The notes under the pieces were generated by a model. That model did not search any database and was not told where the DNA came from. It saw only the letters and a list, made by a program, of their open reading frames with translations. This document shows positions 15,101 to 26,490 of a stretch of 64,000 nucleotides of DNA, piece by piece. Every line of letters begins with the position of its first letter. Position 1 is the first letter of the stretch. A program made the translations under genes and the position numbers. The stretch is from Holothuria scabra (Eukaryota; Echinodermata; Holothuroidea; Aspidochirotida; Holothuriidae), in the NCBI GenBank assembly GCA_037179385.1, contig CM074181.1, positions 51,718,297-51,782,296 of the forward strand. Reading direction: 5' to 3'.

Positions 15101-18100
15101 CATGGACAGACATTAATGAAATCATTTTGAACATGTTGCATGTCTGGCTTTAAAAGTGTCAACTAAGTGTTCAAAATAAATCTTGATTTTATCCCTCACT
15201 GAACTGAACCCTTGGGTATCTCATTCAGGGTTTAATGAAGTAACATATTGTCATTTAGCCCAACCATTCATGAAACATGCTACATCACAAAACCCAAATT
15301 AGACATGAACTCAACAGTTTCTATGAGGGAATACCAAAACTCAGCTCACAAATGAAATAGATGTAACACAGCTAGCTCCTGGCCACTCCTATGTTTGCTG
15401 ACGGTGGCTAACTTAGATGATAAAGATATAGAGGTCAAAAGACCTGCATCCCTGAGGCTCCTAAGGTATAACCCCACTAGTAGGTTCCTGTACTTTCATT
15501 TGACTAAATCCGGCAAATGCGGCCGGAATTCTGGCCGGAATTTGGGTTTAAATCTGGCAAATCCGATTCCGGCCGGATTTTAAAAAACCAAATCCGGTGC
15601 ACCCCTACTTATAAGTACAACAAGTGGTGGCAACACATACAAAGGGGAGCTACAATCCTCAACAAAAATACATGGGACAAATCCCGCTCCCCGTAGCAAT
15701 GTTGAAGTTTCAGGACGCCTTGGGCTGCTGCAACATTGAATGGGGGGAGTGGGGGGATGGTGTTTCGTTCATTGCTTGTTTCGTCCCATCATTTTTGTCG
15801 AGGATTGTCGGAAGCCTGTACAAATGTATATGAAGAAGTTTTCGGGCTTGGGCAACCTAATGGCAGTTGGTATAAAAGTTGTGTACTTTGAAAGGAGTGA
15901 TTCAATAACAGATGCCATGGTGTATGAAGAACAATTGCTGCATGACAAGATAATAAAAGCGGCTTTTAAATGTTTCATGGGGAAGAAATGTAACTTATTA
16001 CGCATTACAGACTTCTGTCCATTTAGTCTTTCTAATTAGGACAGGGAAGTGATCAAAATAAGGAACCCATGGGTGGTTTAACGTCGTTAATTTTGTCATT
16101 AACCTGTTCAGAAGACCTGTTGCCGCAGGGTGCCAAAGGGGGGAGGGGTTGCTTTCAAGCGATAAAAATTTCTTGGGGAGGGGGCATATCAAAACAACCT
16201 TCAGGGGAGGGGGAAGCAGATATTTCAGATAAATTACAGGACAAATGCGGCGTATCACATTTTTGAAACCGAACTGCTACAGAAAGCTCCGAAAGTGGGC
16301 TTTATAACTCTAATGAATTTATTCATTATCCCGATGTAAAACTCGTCACTGCTCCCTATTACTAAGAATATTTAATTAGCGCCATGGTTTACCGTTGACC
16401 TCACCAGGATTAACCATTGACCTCCACACTATTTCAATGACTGTCGAGGGTTAATTGTGCAAATAGAAGATCTCTCTATTAATAGGAAACTTTCATTGTG
16501 CAAAAATGGTTAACCGTTTCAATTTTGAGAAATCTTTACGTAAATTGTCACGTTCACTGCCCATAATGTTTACATATAATTTCGTCTTTAACCAGATTGT
16601 AGTTTGAATCATCATTCAATGTTTATTTATGCGAAAAAAGAGAGAATTTTGTGGTTAACCGTTGGGTATGTCGTGAAATATGTTACCCCAACCCCTAACA
16701 CGAAAAATAAGATGGAAAAAAATCTTTGTTTTTTTCCCCATTAGAGTACATGAAATTTTTAAAGTAAATTAAATCCCTCACCATCCAGAGTACTAGTCCC
16801 CCCTCCCCCTTCCTTGTACAAAGGAAGACAAATCTTTTTTCGAGCGCCCAGCTAATCTGACACACTAGTAAACTGGTCGGGCAAATTCAACTGTTACTAC
16901 TTTCCTGTAGCTTGAAAAATAAAAAGGCAACCTACTCGTTTCAGAGCATTTCAAACGAAAATTTGGAAATTCCTATACCTTTGTACAGGCTTCCGACAAT
17001 CCTCGACAAAAGTACATGGGACAAACCCTCTCCTGGTATCAATGTTGAAGTTTCAGGATGCCTTGCATGGGCTGCCACAACAATGAATGGGGGAGTGGGG
17101 GGATGGTGTTCTGTTCATTGCTTGTTTTGCCCCATCATTTTTGTCGAGGATTGTAGACCAAGAAGCCAGGCTGTCCACCAAGTTTATGTTGGTCCACACA
17201 TGTTACTGAAAGAATGTGAATGTCACTAAAGTAATGATTAGAGACAATGTGATTGGCTTACAATATCATGGCACTAGCTGCAGTCACTCAAATATATTAT
17301 CAGCTAATGTGCATTTATTGTATTAACGTTGCATATCTTTATGAACCTCGAAAGTTCTAATTTGTGAAAACCAACTGAGAATGTTCTGTATTCACAGATT
17401 ATAAGTATTTTAACTAGAGAAGCTTCTTATGCAGATGTTAATGAATCCCTCCTCAGATCCAGTGAGATCTTCAGTATTTGCTGTTTGTACTCCAGAAATA
17501 TGCATGTGCACTATGCCTCAGGCAAGCATTTAATCTGTAGAAGTAAGCACTCTCCTTTTTCAAATACCACTGCAGCTGTTTTCTCCAATGTTCTGTAAAC
17601 ACTAAATTTGTGTGAAAGCCTGGCTTGCTATGCTTACAAACATCTCATGCTATCCCAAACCCCATTCATTAAATTATGGCAGATCATATTGAAAGGGCAC
17701 CATAAGGGCAACCTATTCTAGGATATCACATGTTATTATGTGATGAGCTGATTTGGGAACCAAAATCAAATTTACCCTTCACTCTTTTTGCAAAAGCTTG
17801 CATGGTCATACAAAGTGTGACTGTTGCTGACTTCTGCACAAATCAGTGTGAAATTTATCAGTCACCAATATTACTGACTCACAGTTTTTAAGAGTCACCG
17901 TTGCACATGCTGATGAGTGTCCCATAATAACTCTCCTTCCTACAGTACAGTAGGATACTGTATGGACGACCTCTCATAAAATCAGAGAATTATCATAATT
18001 ACATGGTGATGAGTCATGTGGTTTAAAAATAAAAACATTTTATGATTAAACCAAGATAAAATGATTTTGCAAAATACAGTACATTTTACCGTGCAGGTAC

Positions 18101-21100
18101 AGGAGAAAGTAGTACACCATAAATTTTTAAAAAGTGTTTGTATAAAAATATTTCCTAATTTTATTACAGGGCTCTGAAGAGAATAACAGAGGAGGACCTC
18201 AAATTTCCACTCATTTTTGGAGAGGGAAAGAGAGCAAGGGTGCTAGCTACTATTGGAGTCACAAGAGGATTTGGCGATCATGAATTAAAAGTTTGCGGAA
18301 CAGATATTCACATCAAGCCTTTCTTATCTCCAGCACCAGAGGTGAGTCAAGGATATCTCTGTGATGCAAAGCTACTCATCATAGGTTGAGTATTCTTGGA
18401 AACTGAATAAATTTAAATTATCTCTACAGTAGATCTGCATGGTTTCACATAATGGAATCTTCCTTGAACTGTCACAAAACCACTTCAGTATGGAAGGGGA
18501 TTCTTAAATGTATTTGTATAAATAAAGGTTGTGTTAACTGGAGAACGGAACTGGAACGTCTACTGTACAAGAAGAAAGTTAAATGTTGGCAGTGTTATCC
18601 TAGCTGATAGGTGGTGTGTTGTCAAATTTAAAAACCAGGAAACTGAAAATTCAGGAACTATCATGTTAAAGCAGCAATCAGAGTTTGGTTTTACAATTTT
18701 TAAACAACTTTAATTCTGGACCACATTTGCGCATTGACTCAAAACTTAATGAAAAATGATCCATGATTATGGTCTTAATTCCTGATTGGGTTATACAGTG
18801 TTGTGAAGGCTGTCTAGTCTTGCACCTGTGTGGAATTTTGTTACCCAATAAGTATTCAGATATTTTCACTCAATGGCAATTAATGCAAAGTTAATGTTCA
18901 TTCAAACCTAAAAGACCTCTCCAATATTTGTGCATTCTGGTAAACAATCAACTCAGAAAGGAAAGGAAGATGTTGGAACAAAAGGCAATTATTCTCTGTC
19001 AAAATCTGATTGCCCCTTTAAGAAAGCAGTGTATGACTACTGTCGGAATGATGCAAAAGTGAGAAGTGAAAAATCTCATCTCCTTCTAGGGAGAGCAAGC
19101 TTTGAAAAATGTCTTCCTTGAAGGAGAAATTATTGGATAGGGCTGTGACCCTGAAGGGGAAGTACTAAAGCTTAATGATCACATCCCTGATAGAAATCCT
19201 TACCAACTGAAGGGGGGGGGGGAGGGGGCAGCTGGCAAAATATGTCTTGCTGAGCATTTCATTCTGCTATACCACCTGGTCAACATGATCGGCACTCTTC
19301 AGTGTTGTTTATATTAAACAATGGCAAGAATTGGTTTAGGGGAATTGATTATTCATTACTGCATGGTGAAAAATAATTTGATGTAAGGAAGGCATAATTG
19401 ATGGATATAAATTAAACTGTGGTTATGAAATCTTCTTTTGAAGAACTAAGTCTTCTCTATAAGAAATTTACTGTTTAACCCATGGAATGCATTATTTTCA
19501 GGTGGTTAGATTTAGGTCCTGAAACTTTTCATAAGAAACAACCAAAAAGAGAGCACAGAAAAGAAAAAATTTATTTTGATTTTTTTTTTTTGGCTGAAAA
19601 CCTAGAGTTCATTTTTTCGGGGGAGGGGGAAAGCCTCAAAAGCCAGTTTTAGTTAAGGTTCAACAAATGTTGCTCTTTAGTGAACCCCACCCCAATTACC
19701 TTTGAACTCATTGCATGGGAATTGAAACACCAAACAACCAGTTTGCAATTAAACCTTCATCACTTCAAATTTACTCAGCCGTAATCCGCTAATCTACTTC
19801 ACCCCTCTTTTTACCTTTTATTTACCTATGTAATGTCCAGTACTTACCCTCAGCTAACCCTGGTAAACTGATAGTAAACTGATAGCACTGAGAGAGGGGT
19901 AAGGAAGGGGAAGGTCATGGGGTCCTTGCTCCTCATCATGGGGAATACATTAAGGGTGCCCTCTTTCTTGATGCTATTTGTTTGCCAAGGTTAGTTGTGT
20001 AAGTGGGGATTACATGTAGTGGGTGAATAGGAGATAAAGTATTGGGGCCCAGAGATTTCCAAGCCAGGTAGTTTTGGAGAATGTACCACACTGGCATTGG
20101 GGAAGAAAAGCTAAATTGTAAGTAATCACATATGGAACTGATTAATATAACAATGGTAATGCATTAACGTAATACTTGCCCTAAATCACTTTAGTTAAGC
20201 TGCTTTAGGAGCTTAATGGTTGAAATTGCCTACATGTACTATGTTTTTTACAATACAATATTTATATACAATTCAAAATAGCTGTGTTTGGTATCAATAT
20301 TAGAAGTGTATTTATAAGTTCATTTTCTACTAAATTCAATGTGTTTGGATTTTCCACAGGTTAAAGTCTACAACCTGTTTGAATATGACCACAGTGAGAA
20401 TGATGTTTTAATCATGGCCACCGATGGTTTGTGGGATGTACTATCCAATGAAAGGGCCGCAGCTGTTGTAAATGAAGTCCTAGAGAGCTTTCCTGCAAAT
20501 GATTACAAAAGGTATATTAAGGTCCAACTCTTTGTGTAAAGTCTCCCTGTACCATGGAAGCTGAACCCCCTTTTTTTTTATGAACTTGCTCAAGTTTGGG
20601 TCTTGATTGCCAACAGCATTGAGACCCTTTTCCAAATAGCAGTTAAAAGCATTGTGAGGTAGGGTTTTGGTACTGTATGCACTAATTTTGTCAATGACAT
20701 TTTACTGTAACAAAAAGGAGCTCACACCAACATTCTATCCCACAATCCTTTGTACCAGCTATTTAGAAAAGGGTCTAGGGTACAGGTAGGCAAAAGAATA
20801 AGGATAGTTAAGGGTGGTGAATACTTGCCAAATATTCAATTTCAAGCTGAACTATTGTGTTTTCTGAGCTTTAAAACCCATTAACTGAGAATTTTCAGAA
20901 TTTTAACCCCTTTTCCTTCCTATATTTACAAATAGTATGTAATCCCCACTTTGGTACCTGCTGTAAGTCTCTCACAAGGTTAAATAAAAAATAACCTGGA
21001 AACTAAATGGTACCCTCTTGTCAAAAGGGGGCACCTAATATACAGGGTTTCTTGCTTACTCATCCTGATTTTGGAGATTTTCTGACTTGAGGAATCATAT

Positions 21101-23856
21101 AAATTCTAATACTAAAACTAATCTTCAAAACTGCAGAACAGCAGTCAATGTCAATCTCTGCCTGCCCTAGGTGATTTTCACATATTGCAATCAACCACCC
21201 CCTGGACAATTGAGGTGAGTCCTTGTGCTCTCATCATGCACATTGGATCATCTGCCACATAATCATTCCTCTCTTACAGATGTTGAATAAACATTAAATA
21301 GACATGCATATTTATGACATGGAACTGACCAGATATTTCTAAACTTAAAACTGTTTTACTAACTTAAGTTTTAAGGATAGTAGTCGATTAATGTTGATTT
21401 GTTTACTTACCAAATATCAGTCTTTCATCAAACTTTTTGTTAGTAATTAAGAAGATATTTATATAAGGGTAAAAGGAGAGGTAATAATGGCCTGCAGTGG
21501 ATCCAAACATTATTTTGTGATAGAGGTCATTAATTGCTTAAGAAATGAAAATCATTTAATTTAATTTAAAAGATTTTGTATGAAGAGAGCAGTAAGTGTA
21601 AATGATTGCAGTAGAGCTGGTATTGCTTTACTATAAATCTGTAGCACTGCAGAAACATAGCTCATTGCTGATGCCTGCCAAGTTATAATACCTTTGATAG
21701 TAACATTCACATAATGTAGGGCCGTAAGCTGGTGAAATGCTGTCACAAGTTTTATGAACTGTTTATAGTTGTAAGGGTTTTGTAATTTGTAATTTATTTA
21801 TCGAATAAGATTGAGGAATGAAGTTCAGAACTTTCCAGAAGTGATTAATCACGTTCAAGGGCAGTCAAGTATAAGATGCAACAAATCACACATCTTTGTT
21901 TGTTATCCTGCATTAAACCACTCTTGAATGTCAAACAAGTATTGAATATAAATTAAACTTGTAACTGGTGTGAGTATGCAGACTATTTCCTCTTCAATAC
22001 AGTGTCAATGCAATGTCTATATTTTGGGGTCTAGAGGTTACACAAGGATGGACCATGCATTAGTACAGGATAATACGCTACCAGGGGTTAAAGCAGGTGA
22101 TTCATGAGGGTGTAGCCCAAATATAACCAGCAATAGTGTTAACCCCAGGAAAGTGCATTATTCTGCTCTTATGCATGGGTCTGGAGTTGTTTTAAACCTA
22201 GTTCATTTATGTGTAGCAATACTCAAACATAAAAAGATGCAAAGGGATGGAAAAATTTGTAAGTAACCACCTTAAAACAGTACAACCCAAAGTATAATGG
22301 AGTTACACTAGATTAGTATGTAACTTATTTATTACAGTGAGTTTATGTAGGGATAATGAATGCAATGGATAAGTAGAAGTGTGAAGGTATTAGTAAGTAT
22401 CAGGGAGCTACTATTTTACTCTAGAGGCTTTTCACATGACGTTGTAATACTCTCCGGCGGCCATGTTGGAGTACATGTAACTACGTAGTAAACCACACGG
22501 GACGCGCCTGCTCGTTGAATGTGTTCACACCGTGTATACCAAAGTACACACTGTGCAGTGCGTTCGGCACAAAGCCACGGGTATTTGGCTTGATTGTCCT
22601 CCAGCATGGCGGTTCCGTGACGTCATTGCAAAGCCTCTATAGACAAGTCTGGACAGATTGTGATGGTCTGATTTTAGCCGGCCATTACAGGGGCCCATTA
22701 CCTTTAATCTTTACATTTCCTACCTTACCTGTTCCATGGATGGTTGTACACCAAATTGTATCTTGATTTTCTCAACTTCACTAAATATGAGGATTTGAAA
22801 TTCACGTAGACAATATATAAAGACGATTAAAGGCTGATGGACCCCACTAATGGCTGCCTACCATTACTAAAAACAAGTGCTAATTGGATTCGCCTATACC
22901 TGAGACTCCTGTATATATTTGGAGGTGGGTGTATGCTTTTTATGCTGGTGTGACTCTAAAAGGAGTTTGCATGGTTACAAGGAAGAGTCATTCATCTGTC
23001 ACAGAATGCTATTAAAATTGTATTTTTTTCTTCCTTTCTCTAGTGCTTTGTAATTTGTTTATGAAATATCAGTTAATTTTATGAATTCCTTCTTTTAATA
23101 TCCTTACACTTAGTAATGCCAGTTAACTGTAATACTGCAGTCTGGAAAGGATTCTTTCATTCACAGTTCTTAAACAGCATTGTGATCATTGACCTTCTCT
23201 GTGATGAAGATAAACTTGTGAGGTACACAGAGTAATCTTTCACAGGATGTAATTTTGAAGGGCTTTATTTTTACTTGGCATAAGGACTATGGTTGGACAA
23301 AACCTTGAACTTGATTCCTGTGTCTGGGACCTCATGTCCACTCAAGCTAACAGAGGCTCAAGCCAAAGGACATGACCTCATGTCCACTCTGTAGTGTATT
23401 CCTTCTACCCCTGCTTACCCTGCCTAGAAAATTCTGGTGGCTTACAGGATGGCATTGAAATACCACTGGTTCAAAATCACGGTCATAAAGTATCCACGTG
23501 AATATTTGGTAGGTATTTTTCTGCATAAATGCATTTGCTGCTGAAGAATCAAAGAAGGGATGTGAGGGGTAGGAAGTCCACTTCATATGTCCCTCTTATC
23601 ACACAAGGCAAAGTTCATTTATATGAATATTCATTTCTTATTCATTGCCAGGTATGCTTCTGCAGCCCAAGAGCTGGTGATGGCAGCCAGAGGAGTACTT
23701 AAAGAGAAAGGTTGGAGGATTCATGAAGATAAAGCTGGATCAGGGGATGACATAACTGTCTTTGTCATCCCCCTCAGCAGACACCAGAATATGTCCAGAG
23801 AAAACAGTTTTACAGAGTCTAGGGAAGTGAGTCCTTCAGATGGTCCCTCAGAGTGA
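2972..23856 (+). CDS. PPM1H: PPM1H/PPM1J/PPM1M-type PP2C protein phosphatase, C-terminal exons (5' partial)
   Basis: Joining 2972-3160, 18170-18341, 20360-20511 and 23652-23856 gives an uninterrupted 238-residue C-terminal part ending in TGA, with every split codon restored. The segment matches my memory of human PPM1H closely. It has the flap-type region before the catalytic end (residues 1-75), GVTRGFGDHELK at 92-103, the metal-binding ATDGLWD at 140-146 and GSGDDIT at 200-206. PP2C enzymes are Mg/Mn-dependent Ser/Thr phosphatases; PPM1H is known to remove LRRK2-added phosphate from Rab GTPases on membranes. The N-terminal half and start codon must lie before the window. The 26-residue tail after FVIPL is longer than the human tail and Ser/Glu-rich. 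A single invertebrate gene could be the ancestor of PPM1H, J and M, so the exact paralogue name is less certain than the family. Confidence 0.93.
4172..4199. repeat. Perfect 11-bp hairpin
   Basis: CACGGAAGCAC and its exact complement GTGCTTCCGTG are separated by six bases (TACTGT). It sits near the left end of the 6.56-kb block and could be a remnant of a small element or a structural part of that block. Confidence 0.75.
5178..5276. repeat. Two-copy tandem repeat, about 50-bp unit
   Basis: Two adjacent units share AAAAAGATCGAT, GCTCCATAGAAAGCCTAC and CTGTACTACAACAC, with a few substitutions and one single-base gap. It lies inside the CpG-rich block. Confidence 0.85.
11634..11720. repeat. Partial arm of the 14.1-kb foldback family
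   Basis: It contains TACTTCACCCCTCT, a run matching CACTTCCTGTTTACAT and CTTACCCTCAG, as in the 19.8-kb copy. Only one arm is clear. Confidence 0.5.
13524..15607. mobile_element. hAT-like non-autonomous element, 2.08 kb
   Basis: The ends are TAAGGGTGTACCGGATTT and, on the other strand, TAGGGGTGCACCGGATTT. The flanking 8-mers are CTTGTAAG (13516-13523) and CTTATAAG (15608-15615), a one-mismatch 8-bp target duplication typical of hAT. Subterminal CCGGCCGGA/TCCGGCC-rich arms run about 100 bp inward. No transposase ORF is visible; the interior carries a nested foldback element at 14098-14463. Confidence 0.78.
14098..14463. mobile_element. Foldback MITE nested in the hAT-like element
   Basis: Two arms of about 100 bp (14098-14200 and 14364-14463) are inverted imperfect copies. 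They share CCTATTTA, TGTAATTC, CTTGCCT, CAAGCACT, TCTGGCAT and GGATAGCAC. Related copies lie at 11634-11720, 19794-20046 and 20905-21045. Confidence 0.75.
15652..17154. mobile_element. Paired palindromic modules (MITE or small composite element)
   Basis: Two direct copies of a module of about 157 bp lie at 15652-15808 and 16996-17154. Each module itself starts with ACAATCCTC(A/G)ACAAAA and ends with the complement TTTTTGTCGAGGATTGT. A 17-bp extension, CGGAAGCCTGTACAAA, follows the first copy and precedes the second in inverted form. The 1.17 kb between is CpG-richer than the surroundings. No ORF is recognised. It could be two MITE insertions or one element with complex ends. Confidence 0.6.
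18170..18341 (+). CDS. PPM1H: PPM1H-like exon W2 (catalytic core)
   Basis: The acceptor is TTTTATTACAG before 18170 and the donor is GTGAGT at 18342. The leading G completes the split Trp codon. It encodes EEDLKFPLIFGEGKRARV, then ATIGVTRGFGDHELK and IKPFLSPAPE. The R-G-x-G-D segment is a signature PP2C motif. The preceding intron is about 15 kb and full of mobile elements. Confidence 0.95.
18711..18983 (+). repeat. Dispersed repeat, copy 1 (matches 58439-58712)
   Basis: It shares, in the same order and orientation with the 58.4-kb copy, GATCCATGAT, GGTCTAAT-like, TTACAGTGT-like, ATCTTGC(A/G)-like, TGTG(T/C)GGAATTTT, TTACCC, TATTCAGA and CAGAAAG. Identity is moderate. No family is recognised. 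Confidence 0.6.
19794..20046. mobile_element. Foldback MITE, same family as 14098-14463
   Basis: The left arm has CACCCCTCT, TTTATTTACCTATGTAAT and CTTACC; the right arm has the inverted counterparts (GTAAGTGGGGATTACAT, GGTGAATAGGAGA). Both arms reach a GATAGCA/TGCTATTTG core. It is more diverged than the 14.1-kb copy. Confidence 0.6.
20360..20511 (+). CDS. PPM1H: PPM1H-like exon W3 (DG metal-binding motif)
   Basis: The acceptor is TTTCCACAG before 20360 and the donor GTATAT starts at 20512. It encodes VKVYNLFEYDHSENDVLIMA followed by TDGLWDVLSN. The Asp of TDGLWD (residue 142 of the visible protein) is a conserved PP2C metal ligand. The exon ends with two bases of an Arg codon that is completed by the next exon. 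Confidence 0.95.
20622..20776. mobile_element. 155-bp foldback element
   Basis: AGACCCTTTTCCAAATAGC at the left and the complement of AGACCCTTTTCTAAATAGC at the right. Similarity continues inward for about 50 bp per arm (ATTGTGAGGTAGGGT versus ATTGTGGGATAGAAT). Confidence 0.7.
20905..21045. repeat. Partial copy of the 14.1-kb foldback family
   Basis: Contains CCTATATTTACAAATAG, TATGTAATCCCCACTTTGG and GGTACCCTCTTG, resembling parts of the left and right arms of the family, but the arms no longer pair well. Confidence 0.45.
22050..22181. mobile_element. 132-bp foldback element
   Basis: Arms of about 41 bp: GACCATGCATTAGTACAG then GATAATACGCTACC and GGGGTTAA at the left, and the complement of GACCCATGCATAAGAGCAG then AATAATGCACTTTCC and GGGGTTAA at the right. 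The arms end in TTAA. Confidence 0.7.
22424..22637. mobile_element. 214-bp MITE with TA target duplication
   Basis: The inverted ends GAGGCTTTTCACATGACGT and GAGGCTTTGCAATGACGTCA are flanked by TA (22422-22423 and 22638-22639). Both arms continue with GGC(G)GCCATGTTGGAG versus ACCGCCATGCTGGAG. The element is CpG-rich against a CpG-poor intron, suggesting a fairly recent insertion. Mariner-type by target site; this is inference. Confidence 0.75.
23652..23856 (+). CDS. PPM1H: PPM1H-like last coding exon W4
   Basis: The acceptor TTGCCAG precedes 23652 and the stop TGA ends at 23856. It encodes YASAAQELVMAARGVLKEKG, then WRIHEDKAGSGDDITVFVIP. The GDD pair is the last PP2C metal-binding motif. 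After it comes a 26-residue Ser/Glu-rich tail with no family counterpart that I recognise. The 3' UTR follows; the first canonical AATAAA I noticed downstream is at 26642-26647, which is distant and unproven as the real signal. Confidence 0.94.
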
Positions 23857-26242
23857 GAATAGAAATACCATTCTGTTAATGCTGAATGCCCACTCACCAC
23901 AGCACTCCAAGATCCTTGCAAAGTATTGGCCAGGGGTTTGTGGGAAGATCGAGAAGGCACCACTTTTTATGTGGCTTCCTGCTGTCTATTTTCGCATCAA
24001 AAGGTGACAAGGTTTGTGTTTCTGCCAAACAGATCAAGGGGAACTGATTCCTTTCTCCCCTCCTTCATCCTGTTAGGCATTCCTTTTATATTTTGACAGC
24101 TTCAGTTGGAAAATTTATATGCTGTTTGTGCAAGGTTTTTTGAAGCTAGTTCAATCAAACACGCATCCTACACCTGTTATTGCTAGTAAGACATGCATGC
24201 TGGACTTGTCAAAGTGATAGGAAATGTGGAAACAGTCCTCACATCACTTGTCACTAATATCACCAGTTCCGGTGACTTCTCATGAAATTATTGTGCTTTT
24301 GACAGTTGAAGGTTCACAATAGTGCAATGACACTGTTTAATATGTTAGAATGTGATTTGTCATCTGGATTCCTGTGTATGCACTAATGGCCCTGTCTCTA
24401 AATGTTGAGCAAGAGGAAAGTTGGTATTGAGTCAGCTGTCACCATCCTCGTAAATATTCTTTGAAGCTTTGTGCTAGCTGTATTAAGCATTATTAGCAGT
24501 ATGTCATGTCTTAAGGTATGTGAATGTCATTTCCTGTTCTTTCTAGGTAATTAATTTAATTGACTCTTGAAGTAGCTAAATCAACAGTATCATACTGAAA
24601 ATAATACAAGGTAAACCTTGAAAAACAAACCTTCCCTTTTTTCTTGCCAAAGGAAACTTCTCCACCTTGTCACATTAACAGTGTGTGGTAGGACAATTGT
24701 CCCATATCTCACCTTCAACAACTAGTGAATAGTCTAAATTTCTTGATGTGTACTAGCTTTCTTCATTTAAACTTCAATTTGAAACTTAATTTATAACACT
24801 TTAGAAAACAAGCCATTGTCAAATTGCTAGTCAGTTGTAATCAATCGGAACTGAGAATCAAAGTAAAAGTATTCTGATCTTTAGTGTGTGAAGTTGATCT
24901 TCAAAAAAGCTGTAGTGTCGAAATATTAATTAATCATGCTATGAAACCACCATGTGTTTTGATCCCTGAATTGTACTTCAAAGCTATAGCTTGAGGAAAG
25001 AGGATTAGCAATCCTGATGGAAACCCTGCATCTGTACTTTTGCCTTCTTCTATATCTGCTAGGCCAATTTCAAAGTAGGTTCTACAGGACATTGCATGCA
25101 TTGTGTAGCTATAGCCAGTACTACTTTAAACACAATACAAGTTGCATGCTTGAGTGCACTCTCTATGAGTGAAGCAGGAAAGAAATGTCTCTGTCAATTA
25201 ACTTTCGAATGAACATTTTTATAGTCACAAACAATAAGATGTTGAAACAAGATACAGGCTGTGGTCAGTCAGAAGCTGAATTTTCTTGAAGCTCATGAAT
25301 GGTATGGTTGCAACTCTTTCATGAGCTGGCTAAAAAACAAAGAACTGTTTGGAAAGTTGTTGGTGTTCAAAAAATTGTATTCTTTTGAGAACGTCTGCAT
25401 TTACATCTTTTATTACCTGTAGAATATTGGTACATATGTTAGCCACCAACCATTTTTTCCATGTCAACGTATATCATGCATTGTGGAAGCTAACATTCAA
25501 GCCTGAAATGATCAGTAAAATACAAATTCAGATAACTGTTGAGCAGTAACCAGTTGTTGCTTTTGACAGTAGGACTAGCTCTTACAGCTGAGAAAAGTCA
25601 TTTTTTTCAAAGAAAAATACCAGGTGTTATGCAAACAAAACAAAAAATATCAAGATGTCGGGCCTTGACTTAATGCTCATCTTTTTGTCGTTGAAAAAAG
25701 AAAACATTTTTCCTATGGTACCCCTTGTAGCACTGGATAGCACTTGGATTTGTGTGGCTCTCTTTAAATTATGAGTTGTATGTACTGTACATTTTTACCA
25801 AGGTCTGAATGACAGAGACATTGTTAAAATTCACAAAACAGATTGTGGTTTTGTTTCTAGACTTTGTACCACAGAAAGTGCATTTATTCATGCATTTTTA
25901 CATAATCATAGAGAAGTCTCAGAATTTTATTGTTCATAAAGATAAGGACCCTACAGGGAGTAATGAAGTGTTCAAACTTCGCATAGCATTTTGGAGATTT
26001 TTGCAGGTGATTATGAATGAAAAATTGAAAACCCTAGCATTGTAGCAAAACCTGCTTCCCAATTGTGTATTTGCATAGCAATTTTATCATTTTTGTGGCA
26101 AAAGGGGATGCAAAACCATACCAGTTGTGCCCTCTTCTTCCTTGTTCTGTGAAAGGCATAGTCTGACACTTAAGGTGAGGGAGATGCAGCTTGGCTGATT
26201 TGACACAGTGCCAAAGACTGTGCAACTTTGATACCCCTTTAA

Positions 26243-26490
26243 CCCTTTACCGTCGTTTGGGTCCTTTTGGACTCATACGGAGAGCGCGGCCGTCACCCAT
26301 CTTTACTGTTTCACCCGGAGCTCAATTGTGAGTATCTACCCGAAAATTCGGCCACAACAACGAGAGGGACAATAGTTTAAGGTCACGGGTCAATAACCTA
26401 CGGAAGCTGATGCGGGGCATGGTATGTCTGCTTTTCCGCCCACCCCTGAGGCGCAGTAGTATGCCCCGATTGGAGCACAACGGTAAAGTG
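26243..26490. mobile_element. piggyBac-like MITE, 248 bp
   Basis: It begins CCCTTTACCGTCGTTTGGG after TTAA (26239-26242) and ends AACGGTAAAGTG before TTTA (26491-26494), so the CCCTTTACCGT/ACGGTAAAGTG ends are inverted and the TTAA target is nearly intact. A short internal palindrome GGTCCTTTTGGACTC follows the left end. CpG-rich within CpG-poor DNA. The TTAA target and CCC ends fit piggyBac-type MITEs. Confidence 0.7.

Larger units (their letters stand above)
3161..18169 (+). other. PPM1H intron between W1 and W2 (15.0 kb)
   Basis: A single intron by the joined reading frame. It contains the CpG-rich block 3911-10471, a hAT-like element at 13524-15607 and palindromic modules at 15652-17154. 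The rest (3161-3910, 10474-13515 and 17156-18169) is CpG-poor intronic DNA with no coding similarity that I recognise. Confidence 0.85.
18342..20359 (+). other. PPM1H intron between W2 and W3
   Basis: No coding similarity. It holds one copy of a diverged dispersed repeat (18711-18983), a G-run at 19214-19229 and a foldback copy at 19794-20046. Confidence 0.8.
20512..23651 (+). other. PPM1H intron between W3 and W4
   Basis: AT-rich intron with several small palindromic elements (20622-20776, 20905-21045, 22050-22181 and 22424-22637). No coding exon is seen. Confidence 0.8.

Noticed and set aside
15652..17154. Small LTR retrotransposon (TRIM)
   Set aside because: The direct repeats start with ACA and end with TGT, are themselves palindromic, lack TG...CA ends, and there is no primer-binding or polypurine site that I can see.
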